Source: JAMLIN01 sp964509685 | Lineage (GTDB): Bacteria > Pseudomonadota > Gammaproteobacteria > Burkholderiales > Burkholderiaceae_E | Assembly: GCA_964509685.1 (NCBI GenBank) | Contig: CAZDYQ010000001.1 | Location: forward strand, 1-64,000 | Reading direction: 5' to 3' | Length of the DNA: 64,000 nt | Shown: positions 51,517-60,224 of the stretch, one piece after another | How the letters are laid out: each line of letters starts with the position of its first letter | How positions within the stretch are numbered: the first letter of the stretch is position 1 | The notes under the pieces: generated by a model | What the model was told of the DNA's origin: nothing | The model's database searches: none | Seen by the model: the letters and a program-made list of their open reading frames with translations, nothing else | Position numbers and translations under genes: made by a program

Positions 51517-52364
51517 GTCGACTCCTCGAGGCGGGTCAGCCGCAGGTACAGGACGAACAGTGCCAGGGTCACGGCCAGCAGGACGGTCGATATGGCCGAC
51601 GCGATCTCCCAGCTCGGCATCTGGTTGACGAGCAGGTCGAGCATGTTCGCGATCATCGGGACCCGTCCGCCGCCAAGCACGGCTGGCGTGATGAAGAAGC
51701 CCAGGGTCAGGATGAAGACGAGGACGGCGCCGGCGGCCAGCGACGGCAGGCTGAGCGGAAAGAACACGCGCCAGAAGGTGGTCCAGGGACTGGCGCCGAG
51801 GGTCTCGGCCGCACGCAGGAGCCTGTCGTCGATCTTGACCATTGCCGCGAACAGCGGAAGCACCAGGAAGGGCAACAACACGTTCACCGTGCCGATGATC
51901 ACGCCCAGCTCGTTGTAGAGGAAGCTTACGGGCTCGTCGACGAGCCCGAGGCCCAGCAGCCCGCGGTTGACCATCCCGGCGTTGCCCAGCACCACGATCC
52001 AGGCGTAGGTCCGCACCAGGATGCTGATCCAGAACGGGATCACGACCATCGACAGGCCGACCATCTGCCAGCGCGGCGGCAGTCGGCGCAGCCAGTAGGC
52101 GAGCGGATAGCCGAGGAGGATGCAGAGCCCCGTGGTGATCACGGCGATGCGCAGGGTGTTGAGCAGCACCTTCGTGTACACGGAGGTCTCCGCGACCTCG
52201 GCGAAATGCGCCAGCGTGAAGCCGCCCTCGGCGCCCACCACACTGCGTCCCAGCATGACGAGCAGCGGCAGGTTGAAGCCCGCCGCCATCACGAGCAGCA
52301 GCGGGACCACGAGCCACAGGGCAGGCGAGCGCAGCGCGCCCGGCGAACGTGCGGAACGACTCAT
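51513..52364 (-). CDS. ABC importer permease, PotB-like
   Basis: A 283-residue permease with about six helices and the EAA loop RAAETLGASPWTTFWRVFFPLSLP. The segment VIPFWISILVRTYAWIVVLG is typical of PotB/PotH proteins. It lies between the binding-protein gene and the second permease, the usual order of this importer class. Confidence 0.9.
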   Translation of the reverse strand: MSRSARSPGALRSPALWLVVPLLLVMAAGFNLPLLVMLGRSVVGAEGGFTLAHFAEVAETSVYTKVLLNTLRIAVITTGLCILLGYPLAYWLRRLPPRWQMVGLSMVVIPFWISILVRTYAWIVVLGNAGMVNRGLLGLGLVDEPVSFLYNELGVIIGTVNVLLPFLVLPLFAAMVKIDDRLLRAAETLGASPWTTFWRVFFPLSLPSLAAGAVLVFILTLGFFITPAVLGGGRVPMIANMLDLLVNQMPSWEIASAISTVLLAVTLALFVLYLRLTRLEEST

Positions 52365-52408
52365 GATTCTCGTTTCACCATCCGGCGAACGCGCCTACGC
52401 TCGCGCCC

Positions 52409-53446
52409 TCACAGTCCGAGCTTGAACTGCTGCCAGCGCTTCTCGATCTCCTTGGCGTTGGTCGCCGTCCAGACCGGGTCCGCCAGCGCCTGCACCTTCT
52501 TGTTCGCTTCGGAAGTCGGGTAGAGGCTCGCCTTCGCGGGATCGATCGCCGCCTCGATCTCGGTACTGGCCCCGGTGTAGGGGATGACCTCGGCCGCCAC
52601 CGCCTGGTTCCGCGCGAGCGACATCTCGTGCAGCAGGCCCATCGCCGCGGCCTTGGCCGCCGGGTCGGCGCCCTTGGGCACGACGAAGTAGGACAGCATG
52701 AGCAGGCCCTGGTTGTAGGTGTAGTCGAGCTTGTCATTCTCGACAATACGGCCCGACCAGGCGGCCGAATACGCGACCTCCCGATCCTCGAGCAGTTGTG
52801 GCGCCTGGGCGCCCGCCTTCCACCAGACCGCGACGTGATCCTTGATCTTCTCGAGGCTCGCGAACGCGCGGTCGACGTCGAGCGGGTACAGCTCTTCGGG
52901 CTTCACGCCGTCGGCGAGCAGCGCCAGCGCGAGCGTGTAGCTCGGGTAGTCCGGCAGGGCGCGCTTGCCGGGGAACTCCTTCACGTTCCAGAAATCCGCC
53001 CAGGTTGCGAGCGGCTTCTCGCCCTTGCGCCAGGCCATGATGGTCGAGAAATACTGGTAGCCGAACGCGTCCGGCCACTTCGCCTCCTCGAAGAGCGGAC
53101 CGGGATTGATCGCGTTCCAGTCGAGCGGTTCGATCAGCCCCAGGGTGCGCGCCATGACGACGTTGGTCGCCCCGAGCTCGACCAGCGTCGAGGTGATCTT
53201 CCCGGACTGCACCATCGCCTGCAGCTTGCCCGTACTGGTCGGGCTCTCGCGCACGACCCTGATGCCGGTCTTCTCCGTGAACGGCTTGATGTACGCCTGT
53301 TCGATCGAGTCGCCGCTGGGACCGCCCGACTCGAGCATGCGAAGTTCCTTGGGCGCGTTCCCCATCTGGGCGAAAGCGGTGGTCGCGGCAAAGCCCATGG
53401 TCAACAGACCGTGGCAAAGGGCTTTCCACAGAACGGTTCTGCGCAT
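52409..53446 (-). CDS. ABC importer periplasmic substrate-binding protein, PotD-like
   Basis: A 345-residue binding protein with signal peptide (1 to about 27, ending AFAQ). The body has the SBP_bac_8 style, with FTEKTGIRVV, TWADFWNVKEFPGKRALPD and VAYSAAWSGRI. Polyamine, opine and related amine binders share this fold; the ligand cannot be read from sequence. AGGAGACAGTG sits before the ATG. The gene is in the middle of the importer operon. Confidence 0.88.
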   Translation of the reverse strand: MRRTVLWKALCHGLLTMGFAATTAFAQMGNAPKELRMLESGGPSGDSIEQAYIKPFTEKTGIRVVRESPTSTGKLQAMVQSGKITSTLVELGATNVVMARTLGLIEPLDWNAINPGPLFEEAKWPDAFGYQYFSTIMAWRKGEKPLATWADFWNVKEFPGKRALPDYPSYTLALALLADGVKPEELYPLDVDRAFASLEKIKDHVAVWWKAGAQAPQLLEDREVAYSAAWSGRIVENDKLDYTYNQGLLMLSYFVVPKGADPAAKAAAMGLLHEMSLARNQAVAAEVIPYTGASTEIEAAIDPAKASLYPTSEANKKVQALADPVWTATNAKEIEKRWQQFKLGL

Positions 53447-53545
53447 CACTGTCTCCTGGAAGTACAGGGGGAATCGGCCACGGCGGCCGCTCGTTGGAAT
53501 CTGGGCATCCGCGGACGATGCGAACCCGGCGACCCCGCGCATCGC

Positions 53546-54601
53546 TCAGGCCGCCATCAGCCAGGCGTGCTCGGGCGACCAGGCCAGCTTCACGCGTTGT
53601 CCGGGCTGGCGCGGCGCCTGCTCGCCACTGGCGACGGCCACCACGTTCGTTCCGCCGTCGGTTCTCATGTGCACCCGTTGCGACTGGCCGAAGTAAACGG
53701 TCTCGACGACGCTTGCGGGCATGCCGATGTCGTCCTTCGATTCGGCATCCAGCACGCGGACGTGCTCGGGGCGCACCACCAGCCAGGCTCGCCCGGAAAT
53801 GCAGCCGTCGGACACGAAGGGCACCCAATGCCCCTCGGCCGCCAGCCTGATGGTCGACGAGCCGGGCGCCACTTCGCCCTCGAACAGGTTGGCCGTGCCA
53901 ATGAACTCGGCCACGAAGCGGTTGGCGGGTCGGCGATAGGCGTTCATCGGCGTGTCGACCTGCTGCACCCGGCCCTCGTTGAGCACCACCAGGCGGGTGG
54001 ACAGCGACAGCGCCTCTTCCTGGTCGTGCGTCACGAGTATCGTGGTCACGCCCAGGTCGCGCTGCAGCTGTCGAAGCTCGAGCTGGACCTCTTCGCGCAG
54101 CTTCTTGTCGAGCGCGCCCATCGGTTCGTCGAGGAGCAGGATGTCCGGCTCGAACACCAGCGCGCGCGCCAGCGCGACGCGCTGTTGCTGGCCCCCCGAG
54201 AGCTGGTTCGGACGGCGGTCCTGCAGGCCCCCGAGCCGCACCTGGTCGAGCGCCCTGGCCACGCGCTGCGCGATCTCGGGCTTGCGCACGCCACGGATCG
54301 TCAGCGGGAACGCGACGTTGTCGAAGACCGACATGTGGGGGAACAACGCGTAGCTCTGGAACACCAGGCCGAGATTGCGTTGCGACGGCGGCGTGGCGGT
54401 CACGTCCCGGCCGCCGATGTAGATCCGCCCGGAGGTCGGCTCGACCAGCCCGGCGATCATAGACAGGATCGTGCTCTTGCCCGATCCGCTGGGGCCGAGC
54501 AAGGTGACGAGTTCGCCCTGCTCGATCCTGAGGTCCGTCGAATCCACGGCGACGAAGTCACCGTAGCGCTTGGACACCCCCTTGAGTTCGATCGTGCTCA
54601 T
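53546..54601 (-). CDS. ABC importer ATPase, PotA-like
   Basis: A 351-residue ATPase with Walker A LLGPSGSGKST, signature LSGGQQQRVALARAL, Walker B ILLLDEPMGALD and H-loop LVTHDQEEAL, then a C-terminal TOBE-type regulatory domain (about 240-351). It energises the PotB/PotC-like permeases. It is 27 bases downstream of the GSAM-like aminotransferase gene and 99 bases upstream of the binding-protein gene. Confidence 0.92.
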   Translation of the reverse strand: MSTIELKGVSKRYGDFVAVDSTDLRIEQGELVTLLGPSGSGKSTILSMIAGLVEPTSGRIYIGGRDVTATPPSQRNLGLVFQSYALFPHMSVFDNVAFPLTIRGVRKPEIAQRVARALDQVRLGGLQDRRPNQLSGGQQQRVALARALVFEPDILLLDEPMGALDKKLREEVQLELRQLQRDLGVTTILVTHDQEEALSLSTRLVVLNEGRVQQVDTPMNAYRRPANRFVAEFIGTANLFEGEVAPGSSTIRLAAEGHWVPFVSDGCISGRAWLVVRPEHVRVLDAESKDDIGMPASVVETVYFGQSQRVHMRTDGGTNVVAVASGEQAPRQPGQRVKLAWSPEHAWLMAA

Positions 54602-54628
54602 CTCGTTCGGCTCGCGTCCTGCGCGGAC

Positions 54629-55951
54629 TCAGCTGGACTCCTTGCGGACCAGCGCATTGGTCCGGTCGACGAACGCCTCCACCGCCGTCGCGAGCTGGTC
54701 GCACTCCGCCTCGCCGATCGGCAACGACACGTTGATCATGCCGCGTCGCGCGATCCACACGCCCTGCTCGAGGAGGTCGAACCAGAAGAGGTCGCGCAGC
54801 GCGGCGTTGCCCGCCGTCAGGTCGCGCACGTTGCGCACCGCTCCCGCGACCATGTGCACGTTCATCATCGATCCGAGCCCGGTGAACTGCATGGGGAAGC
54901 GTGCCTTGCCCGCGATCTCGTTCAGGCGCGCGCGCAGGGCGTCGCCGCACGCGTTGAGCGCCACCGCGACGTCGGCGGTGTAGATGTCGCGCAGGCCCAC
55001 CACGCCGGCGGCCATCGTGAAGACGTTGTTGTTGAACGTGCCGGCGTGGGCGAACGCGTCCGGCCGACGCGGATCGAACCGCTCCATCAGGTCGGCGCGA
55101 CCTCCGAAGGCGCCGAAGCTGAAGCCGCCGCCGATGTACTTGCCGAGCGTCGTCAGGTCGGGGGTCACGCCCCACAGCGCCTGCAGGCCCCCCGGCGACA
55201 GGCGCGAGGTCATGACCTCGTCGAACACGAGGATCGCCCCGTGGGCCGAGGTCCATTCGCGCAGCATGGCCAGGAAGGCGGGGTCCGCGGGAATGCATCC
55301 GCCCGAGCCTTGCATGGGTTCGAGAATCACGGTGCCGATCTCGGCTGCATGCGCGTCGAGCAGCGCGCGCGTGCCGTCGATGTCGTTGTACTGCGCCTTG
55401 ACGAAATCGAAGGGCGCTTCCATGGCGCTGCGCGTCAGGCCGAAGGTGAAGACGCCCCCGTGGTAGCCGCCCTCGAAGACCACCACCTTGTTCTTTCCCG
55501 TGACGGCCCGCGCCGTCGAGATCGCGAAGAGGTTTGCCTCGGTTCCCGAGTTGGCGAAGCGAACGAGCTCGATCGAGGGGAAGCGATCGCGGATCAGGCG
55601 CGCCAGTTCTTCCTCGTGGCGAATGTGCCCGCCCATGACCCAGCCGTTGTCGAGCGCGTCGAGCACGGTCTGGCGCAACGCGGGGTGCGAGTGGCCATAG
55701 AGGCCGGCGGTGTACTCGCCGAGGAAGTCGATGTACTCGCGGCCGTCGAGGGAGGTCACCCTCGCGCCGCTTCCCCTGACAAGGGTGACGGGGAACGGCT
55801 CGCTGAAGAGGGAGGTGCGCGTGTTGCCACCGGGCAGCACCTCCGCCGCCTTGCGGTGCTGTTCCCTGCTGCGCGGATTCGCGTCGACGAAACGTGCCCG
55901 CGCGGCTTCGAGCGCTGCGGCGATGGCCTGGTTCTGGGTATCGGTAAGCAT
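54629..55951 (-). CDS. Class III aminotransferase, glutamate-1-semialdehyde aminomutase-like
   Basis: A 440-residue PLP enzyme of the GSAM branch. The lysine is K271 (TTLGKYIGGGFSFGAFGG), the PLP aspartate is in ILVFDEVMTSRLSPGG, and NSGTEANLFAI binds phosphate. The position right after the regulator and before an importer argues for a catabolic aminotransferase rather than HemL of heme synthesis. Why the operon needs two aminotransferases is not clear; see findings. Confidence 0.85.
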   Translation of the reverse strand: MLTDTQNQAIAAALEAARARFVDANPRSREQHRKAAEVLPGGNTRTSLFSEPFPVTLVRGSGARVTSLDGREYIDFLGEYTAGLYGHSHPALRQTVLDALDNGWVMGGHIRHEEELARLIRDRFPSIELVRFANSGTEANLFAISTARAVTGKNKVVVFEGGYHGGVFTFGLTRSAMEAPFDFVKAQYNDIDGTRALLDAHAAEIGTVILEPMQGSGGCIPADPAFLAMLREWTSAHGAILVFDEVMTSRLSPGGLQALWGVTPDLTTLGKYIGGGFSFGAFGGRADLMERFDPRRPDAFAHAGTFNNNVFTMAAGVVGLRDIYTADVAVALNACGDALRARLNEIAGKARFPMQFTGLGSMMNVHMVAGAVRNVRDLTAGNAALRDLFWFDLLEQGVWIARRGMINVSLPIGEAECDQLATAVEAFVDRTNALVRKESS

Positions 55952-55969
55952 GGGTCTTCCTTGCCGGGT

Positions 55970-56887
55970 TCAGCCGACCTCGATGTCGAGTAGCTTGTTG
56001 AAATGCTCGCGGCGCTGGGTTCGCGCCGTCGCCTCGGGGCCGAGCAGCCGCGTCACGGCCACCAGCAGGGCCTCGATCACGTACAGCGGCGCCAGCGTCG
56101 AGTCGAAGTAGAAGGGCTGCTCGATGGCGAGCGTCAGGCCGCCATGGCGCTCCGAGTCGATCGGTGAGCCCGTGTCGGTGATGGCGAGCACGGGCACGCC
56201 GGCCTCGCGTACCACCTCGACGAGTTTCACGACGGCGCGCGTATAGGGGCGGAACGCGACCGCCACCAGCAGGTCTTCGGGACCGAGGCTCGAGGCGTCA
56301 CCGGCGAGGGTCAGGCCCGGCGTGCCCAGGATCTGGACGTTGTCCCGCAGGATCTCGAGGTAGCTGCCCAGGAAGTGGCTGAGCGCATAGGTGCCCGCCC
56401 GCAGGCCGAACACCTGGACCCGCCGTGCCGCGAGCAGCCGTCGCGCGGCCTCCTCGACCTTCGCGTCGTCGAGGGCATCGGCGACCGCGAGCACCTTGCG
56501 GCACTCGGCCTGCGCCAGGCGTTGCAGGCGGCTCCCGCCCTCCTGCCCCGCACTGTCCGACACCAGTTCACGAACGCGCGCGCTGTAGAACGGCTGGGTG
56601 TCGCGGACATGCCGCCGGAAGACGTCCTGCAGTTGCCCGAAGCCGCTGAATCCGAGCCGTTGGCCCAGGCGCGTGAGCGTGGACGGGTCCACGTGGTTGC
56701 GCGCGGCGAGCTCCGAAATGCTCTCCACCGCGGCCTCCCCGGGGCGCGCAAGCATGTCGACCAGCACGGCCAGCGTGCGTTCGCCCATGCTCTGGCGACC
56801 GGTGAGGCTGCGCTCGCGCTCGACGCATCGACGAAGGTCTTCGAGGGTCCTCGGCGGGTTCGCCGGGACGATGCGGGCCGGACTCAT
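55970..56887 (-). CDS. RpiR/MurR-family transcriptional regulator
   Basis: A 305-residue regulator. An N-terminal HTH_6 domain (about 20-95) has SISELAARNHVDPSTLTRLGQRLGF. A SIS domain follows (about 145-270), with VQVFGLRAGTYALSHFLG and LAITDTGSPID. SIS domains usually bind phosphosugars, but RpiR relatives also control amine and amino-acid use. It is the first gene of the importer operon and has an AT-rich, repeat-containing upstream region, so it probably controls itself and the operon. Confidence 0.9.
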   Translation of the reverse strand: MSPARIVPANPPRTLEDLRRCVERERSLTGRQSMGERTLAVLVDMLARPGEAAVESISELAARNHVDPSTLTRLGQRLGFSGFGQLQDVFRRHVRDTQPFYSARVRELVSDSAGQEGGSRLQRLAQAECRKVLAVADALDDAKVEEAARRLLAARRVQVFGLRAGTYALSHFLGSYLEILRDNVQILGTPGLTLAGDASSLGPEDLLVAVAFRPYTRAVVKLVEVVREAGVPVLAITDTGSPIDSERHGGLTLAIEQPFYFDSTLAPLYVIEALLVAVTRLLGPEATARTQRREHFNKLLDIEVG

Positions 56888-56888
56888 G

Positions 56889-56938
56889 GCGCAAATCTAG
56901 CATGCGCGTAAATAATTGCACGCAAATTTTATTGCGCA
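56889..56938 (-). promoter_or_regulatory. rpiR promoter and repeated GCGCA/TGCGC operator region
   Basis: This AT-rich island stands out in GC-rich surroundings. GCGCA (56889-56893) and TGCGC (56903-56907) form an inverted repeat around an extended -10 box read on the minus strand (TGC then TAGATT, 56894-56902). Related motifs recur upstream as CACGCA and TGCGCA (to 56938), with AT-rich spacers. The -10 is so near the ATG that the transcript would have almost no leader. Confidence 0.4.
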
Positions 56939-56982
56939 CTGCGGCAAGGGGCATCGCCCTGCCGGCCCGCCAACCCGGTGGG

Positions 56983-57978
56983 TCAGGCGGTCGCGAGCCC
57001 CGATGAGGAAAGGCCCAGGCAGCCCAGGCCCTGCAGCGTCGCCTCCACCGCTTCGTCCAGGGGCGTGTGCGGCTCGAAGCCCAGCACGTCCAGCAGGCGG
57101 GAGTTGTCGAGGCGCAGCGGCTCGCGCCAGAACCGGCGCACCTCACGCATCTCGCGCAGGCTTTCGTCGAAGGGCGCGAGCAGCGGAACGATCCACCACG
57201 GGAAGCGGGTCACACGCGGCTCGCGACCGCCGTAGCGCACCACGATGCGGCGGATCGCGTCCGCCATCGCGCGGCCGTCCGGATCCCAGTGCCCGCCCAT
57301 GTGGAAGCGGGCGAACGGCTCCAGGCCGTCCGCGCGATCGAGCAGCAGCGCCATGGTGCGGGCGACGTCGGGCAGGTAGCCCCACTGGTGCCCGACGCCG
57401 GCGAGGCCCGGCAGGCGGATCGTGCGAACCGGCTTGCCGGGGCGCAGCATGGCCTGCGAAAACCAGCTGCCGCCCGGTCGGGGGCCGAAGTAGTCGCCCG
57501 CTCTCACGACGAGCGCCCTGCCCCGGCCGGATTCCGCGAAGGCGCGCAGCCGGCGTTCCATCTCGACCCGGATCGCCCCCTTGCGCCCGACCGGATTCTG
57601 GGGCGCGTGCTCGGCGGCCAGCACCGGGACATCCGGTCCGTAGTTGTACACGGTGCCCGGCAGCAGCACGATGGCGCCCTCGGCGCCGGCCGCGGCCAGC
57701 GTGTTGTCCAGCATCGGCAGGACGAGTTCGTTCCAGCGTCGGTATCCCGGCGGATTGACCGCATGGGCGATCACGGCGCAGCCGCGCGCCGCCGCGGCCA
57801 CGCTCGCGGGGTCGAGCGCGTCCCCGACGATCCAGTCGATGCCCTCGCGTCGGCCGGCGGGGACGCTGCGCCCCATGCCCCGGACCGTCCAGCCCCGGTC
57901 GCGCAGCTCCCGCGCGAGTTCCCCGCCGATGCCGCCCCCCGCGCCGAGCACCAGGGCCGTCCGTTCTCGCCTTGCCAT
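56983..57978 (-). CDS. NAD-dependent epimerase/dehydratase family protein
   Basis: A 331-residue extended-SDR protein. The cofactor site is VLGAGGGIGGELA (10-22). A YNYGPDVPVLAA motif follows VLLPGTVYNYG in the place of the usual YxxxK site, and LVVRAGDYFGPR is the conserved sugar-epimerase strand. The catalytic lysine is not obvious. AGAGGGAA precedes ATG 57978. The gene is divergent from the LysR regulator and is its likely target. Substrate unknown. Confidence 0.82.
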   Translation of the reverse strand: MARRERTALVLGAGGGIGGELARELRDRGWTVRGMGRSVPAGRREGIDWIVGDALDPASVAAAARGCAVIAHAVNPPGYRRWNELVLPMLDNTLAAAGAEGAIVLLPGTVYNYGPDVPVLAAEHAPQNPVGRKGAIRVEMERRLRAFAESGRGRALVVRAGDYFGPRPGGSWFSQAMLRPGKPVRTIRLPGLAGVGHQWGYLPDVARTMALLLDRADGLEPFARFHMGGHWDPDGRAMADAIRRIVVRYGGREPRVTRFPWWIVPLLAPFDESLREMREVRRFWREPLRLDNSRLLDVLGFEPHTPLDEAVEATLQGLGCLGLSSSGLATA

Positions 57979-58018
57979 TGTGTTCCCTCTGCCAGTTGCC
58001 GTGGAGTGATGACGGCAA

Positions 58019-58083
58019 GTGTCGGCCGACACGAGCGAGAAAGAAATTGCCCAAAGCGATGCAGCAGCTATACATTTCTGCAT
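58019..58083. promoter_or_regulatory. Divergent operator/promoter region of the LysR regulator and epimerase
   Basis: GTGTCGGCCGACAC (58019-58032) is a perfect 14-bp palindrome. TTGCCC (58047-58052) and TATACA (58069-58074), 16 bases apart, look like the LysR promoter. ATGCAG (58059-58064) and CTGCAT (58078-58083) form a second dyad that spans the -10 and the start codon. Confidence 0.4.
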
Positions 58084-59044
58084 GACCACCCCGATCGACT
58101 GGACGCTCTATCGCACCTTCCTCGGCGTGCTCGAGGAGGGCTCGCTCTCCGCGGCTGCCCGGGCCCTGGACATCGCCCAGCCGACCGCCGGCCGGCATGT
58201 CGCGGCGCTCGAGTCCGCCCTCGGGGTGGCCCTCTTCACCCGCTCGCCCACGGGGCTGCAGCCGACGGACGCCGCCCTGGCACTACTGCCGCATGCCCGG
58301 GCCATGGCGGCCACCGCGGCCGCGCTGGAACGGGCGGCGAGCGCCCAGGCGGCCGGTGGCCACGACGAGGTGCGCGGCACGGTGCGCATCACCACCAGCG
58401 ACGTGATCGGCTTCGAGGTGCTGCCACCGGTCATCGCCCGACTGCGCGCGCGCCACCCGGGCCTGGTGATCGAGCTCGCGCTCACCGATCGCGTGGAGGA
58501 CCTGCTCCATGGCGAGGCCGACATCGCGATCCGGACGATCCGCCCCGTCCAGGGCCGGCTCGTCGCGCGCTACATCGGCACCCTCGAGCTCGGCATGTTC
58601 GCCCGCCGCGACTATGTGGAGCGCCACGGCCTGCCCGCCAGTTTCGACGAACTCATGACCCACTCGCTGGTGGGTTTCGACGAGGAGCGTCCGTACCTGC
58701 GCGAGGCCGCGCGCCGGCTCGGCGCCCCGGGCCGCCGCGCGTTCTCGGTTCGCTGCGACAGCAACTATGCCCAGCTCCTGCTCGTGCGTGCCGGCGCCGG
58801 TATCGGCGTCTGCCAGGTGGCGCTCGCCGAACGTGGGGAGCCGCTCGTGCGGGTCCTGCCCGGCACCGTATCGCTTCCCCTCGAGACCTGGCTGACGATG
58901 CACGAGGACCTGCGCAACAGCCCTCGTTGCCGCGTGGTCTTCGACGCGCTCGCCGAGGCCCTGTCGGCCCATGTCCAGGCCGGCCCCATGCCCGACCGCG
59001 GTGCCGACTCCATTCGGCGCGCCGGCGGGCGACAGGCGGGTTAG
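58082..59044 (+). CDS. LysR-family transcriptional regulator
   Basis: A 320-residue regulator with the N-terminal winged helix (about 5-65: GSLSAAARALDIAQPTAGRHVAALE split over helices) and a LysR substrate domain (about 90-300). The DNA-binding half is canonical. The divergent epimerase gene 103 bases away is the probable target. ATG 58082 fits the family start; the frame extends upstream without a ribosome site. Confidence 0.88.
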   Translation: MTTPIDWTLYRTFLGVLEEGSLSAAARALDIAQPTAGRHVAALESALGVALFTRSPTGLQPTDAALALLPHARAMAATAAALERAASAQAAGGHDEVRGTVRITTSDVIGFEVLPPVIARLRARHPGLVIELALTDRVEDLLHGEADIAIRTIRPVQGRLVARYIGTLELGMFARRDYVERHGLPASFDELMTHSLVGFDEERPYLREAARRLGAPGRRAFSVRCDSNYAQLLLVRAGAGIGVCQVALAERGEPLVRVLPGTVSLPLETWLTMHEDLRNSPRCRVVFDALAEALSAHVQAGPMPDRGADSIRRAGGRQAG

Positions 59045-59127
59045 ACTCGATTCGCGGTACCACGCCGATGCGGACCGGCCCTGGGGCCGGGCCGCGACGA
59101 CCACGAACGATTCCCCGGAGAACGACC

Positions 59128-59544
59128 ATGGGCTTTTTCAACAAGATCCTTGAAAAACTCGGCATCGGCAGCGCGCAGGCCGCCGACGCCTCCACCCAGA
59201 CGGCCGCCCCGGCGGGCGGCGGGGCGCCGGCCGGCGGCGCGGCACAGGGCGCCGGCGCGGCGGCCCAGCCGCAGGCGATCCCGGTCGTCGATGTCGTCGC
59301 CCAGCTCGAGCAGCGCGCGGCCGCCAATCCCCAGAAGCTCAACTGGCGCACCTCGATCGTCGACCTGCTCAAGCTGCTGGACATGGACAGCAGCCTGGCG
59401 GCGCGCAAGGAGCTCGCCACCGAGCTCGGCTGCCCGCCCAACCTGATGTCGGATTCGGCCCAGATGAACATGTGGCTGCACAAGAAGGTGCTCGAGCGCA
59501 TCGCGGCCAACGGCGGCAACGTGCCCGCCGACCTCCTCGACTAG
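59128..59544 (+). CDS. DUF3597 family protein
   Basis: A 138-residue protein. The N-terminal MGFFNKILEKLGIG and the C-terminal helical domain (about 50-138: LNWRTSIVDLLKLLDMDSS, then ARKELATELGC) are the DUF3597 signature. An Ala/Gly/Gln-rich linker joins them. The C-terminal part resembles small LysM-partner or KHG/KDPG-type proteins only in size; function unknown. CCGGAG precedes the ATG. It is followed by the DUF937 gene after 95 bases. Confidence 0.82.
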   Translation: MGFFNKILEKLGIGSAQAADASTQTAAPAGGGAPAGGAAQGAGAAAQPQAIPVVDVVAQLEQRAAANPQKLNWRTSIVDLLKLLDMDSSLAARKELATELGCPPNLMSDSAQMNMWLHKKVLERIAANGGNVPADLLD

Positions 59545-59639
59545 CCAGGACGAAGCCGGCGCGCCCCGCGCGGGCGCGCCGCAAGGCCCGCGGCCCCGGC
59601 GCCTGTCGGGCCGGCCGCACCAACCAGGGAGCAAGGGCC

Positions 59640-60224
59640 ATGCAACTCAGCGATTTCCTCGCCCAGATGGGCGGACTCGACTCCTTGTCGCGCGAGCTGG
59701 GCGTCGACCGCCAGCAGGCGGCCTCCGGCATGGAGGCGCTCCTGCCGGCGATCCTCGGCGGCTTCCAGAAGCGGGCGCAGTCCCAGCCGGGCGGAGCCGA
59801 GGGTCTCGGCGGGCTCCTCGGGCAACTCGGCGGCGGCTCGCTGCTCGAGGACGTGCTGTCGCCGCAGCCGACTCACGTGGACAAGGGCAACGACGTCCTC
59901 GGCCAGATCTTCGGCTCGAAGGATGTCAGCCGGACGGTCGCGCAGAACGCGTCCCAGCGGACCGGCCTCGATCCGTCCGTGCTGAAGAAGATGCTGCCGA
60001 TCCTCGCGATGCTCGTCGCCGGCTACATGGCGCGCCAGGGATCCGCCGGCCAGGGCCAGGACGCATCCGGCGGGGGCGGACTCGGCGGGTTGCTGGGCGG
60101 CCTGCTCGGCGGCTCCGGAGGCGGCGCGGCGGGCGGCGGCGGGCTCGCCTCGATGCTCGACTTCGACGGCAACGGCAATCCGCTCGACGACATCCTGCGG
60201 ATGGCCGGCAAGACGCTGCGCTAG
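59640..60224 (+). CDS. DUF937 family protein
   Basis: A 194-residue protein. The core (about 15-135) has ALLPAILGGFQKRA and DVLGQIFGSKDVSRTVAQNAS, then a hydrophobic helix KMLPILAMLVAGYMA, all typical of DUF937. A Gly-rich stretch (GLGGLLGGLLGG) precedes a final helix. Function unknown. Its stop codon shares four bases (CTAG) with that of the convergent acyl-CoA dehydrogenase. Confidence 0.82.
   Translation: MQLSDFLAQMGGLDSLSRELGVDRQQAASGMEALLPAILGGFQKRAQSQPGGAEGLGGLLGQLGGGSLLEDVLSPQPTHVDKGNDVLGQIFGSKDVSRTVAQNASQRTGLDPSVLKKMLPILAMLVAGYMARQGSAGQGQDASGGGGLGGLLGGLLGGSGGGAAGGGGLASMLDFDGNGNPLDDILRMAGKTLR

Noticed and set aside
47878..51918. Plus-strand open frame of about 1,346 codons across the amidohydrolase-aminotransferase-permease region
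   Set aside because: Crosses gene boundaries of both strands, no recognisable domain; shadow of real genes.
54629..55951. Calling the GSAM-like gene hemL
   Set aside because: It sits inside a regulated transport operon with another aminotransferase; sequence similarity to the branch alone does not show heme synthesis.
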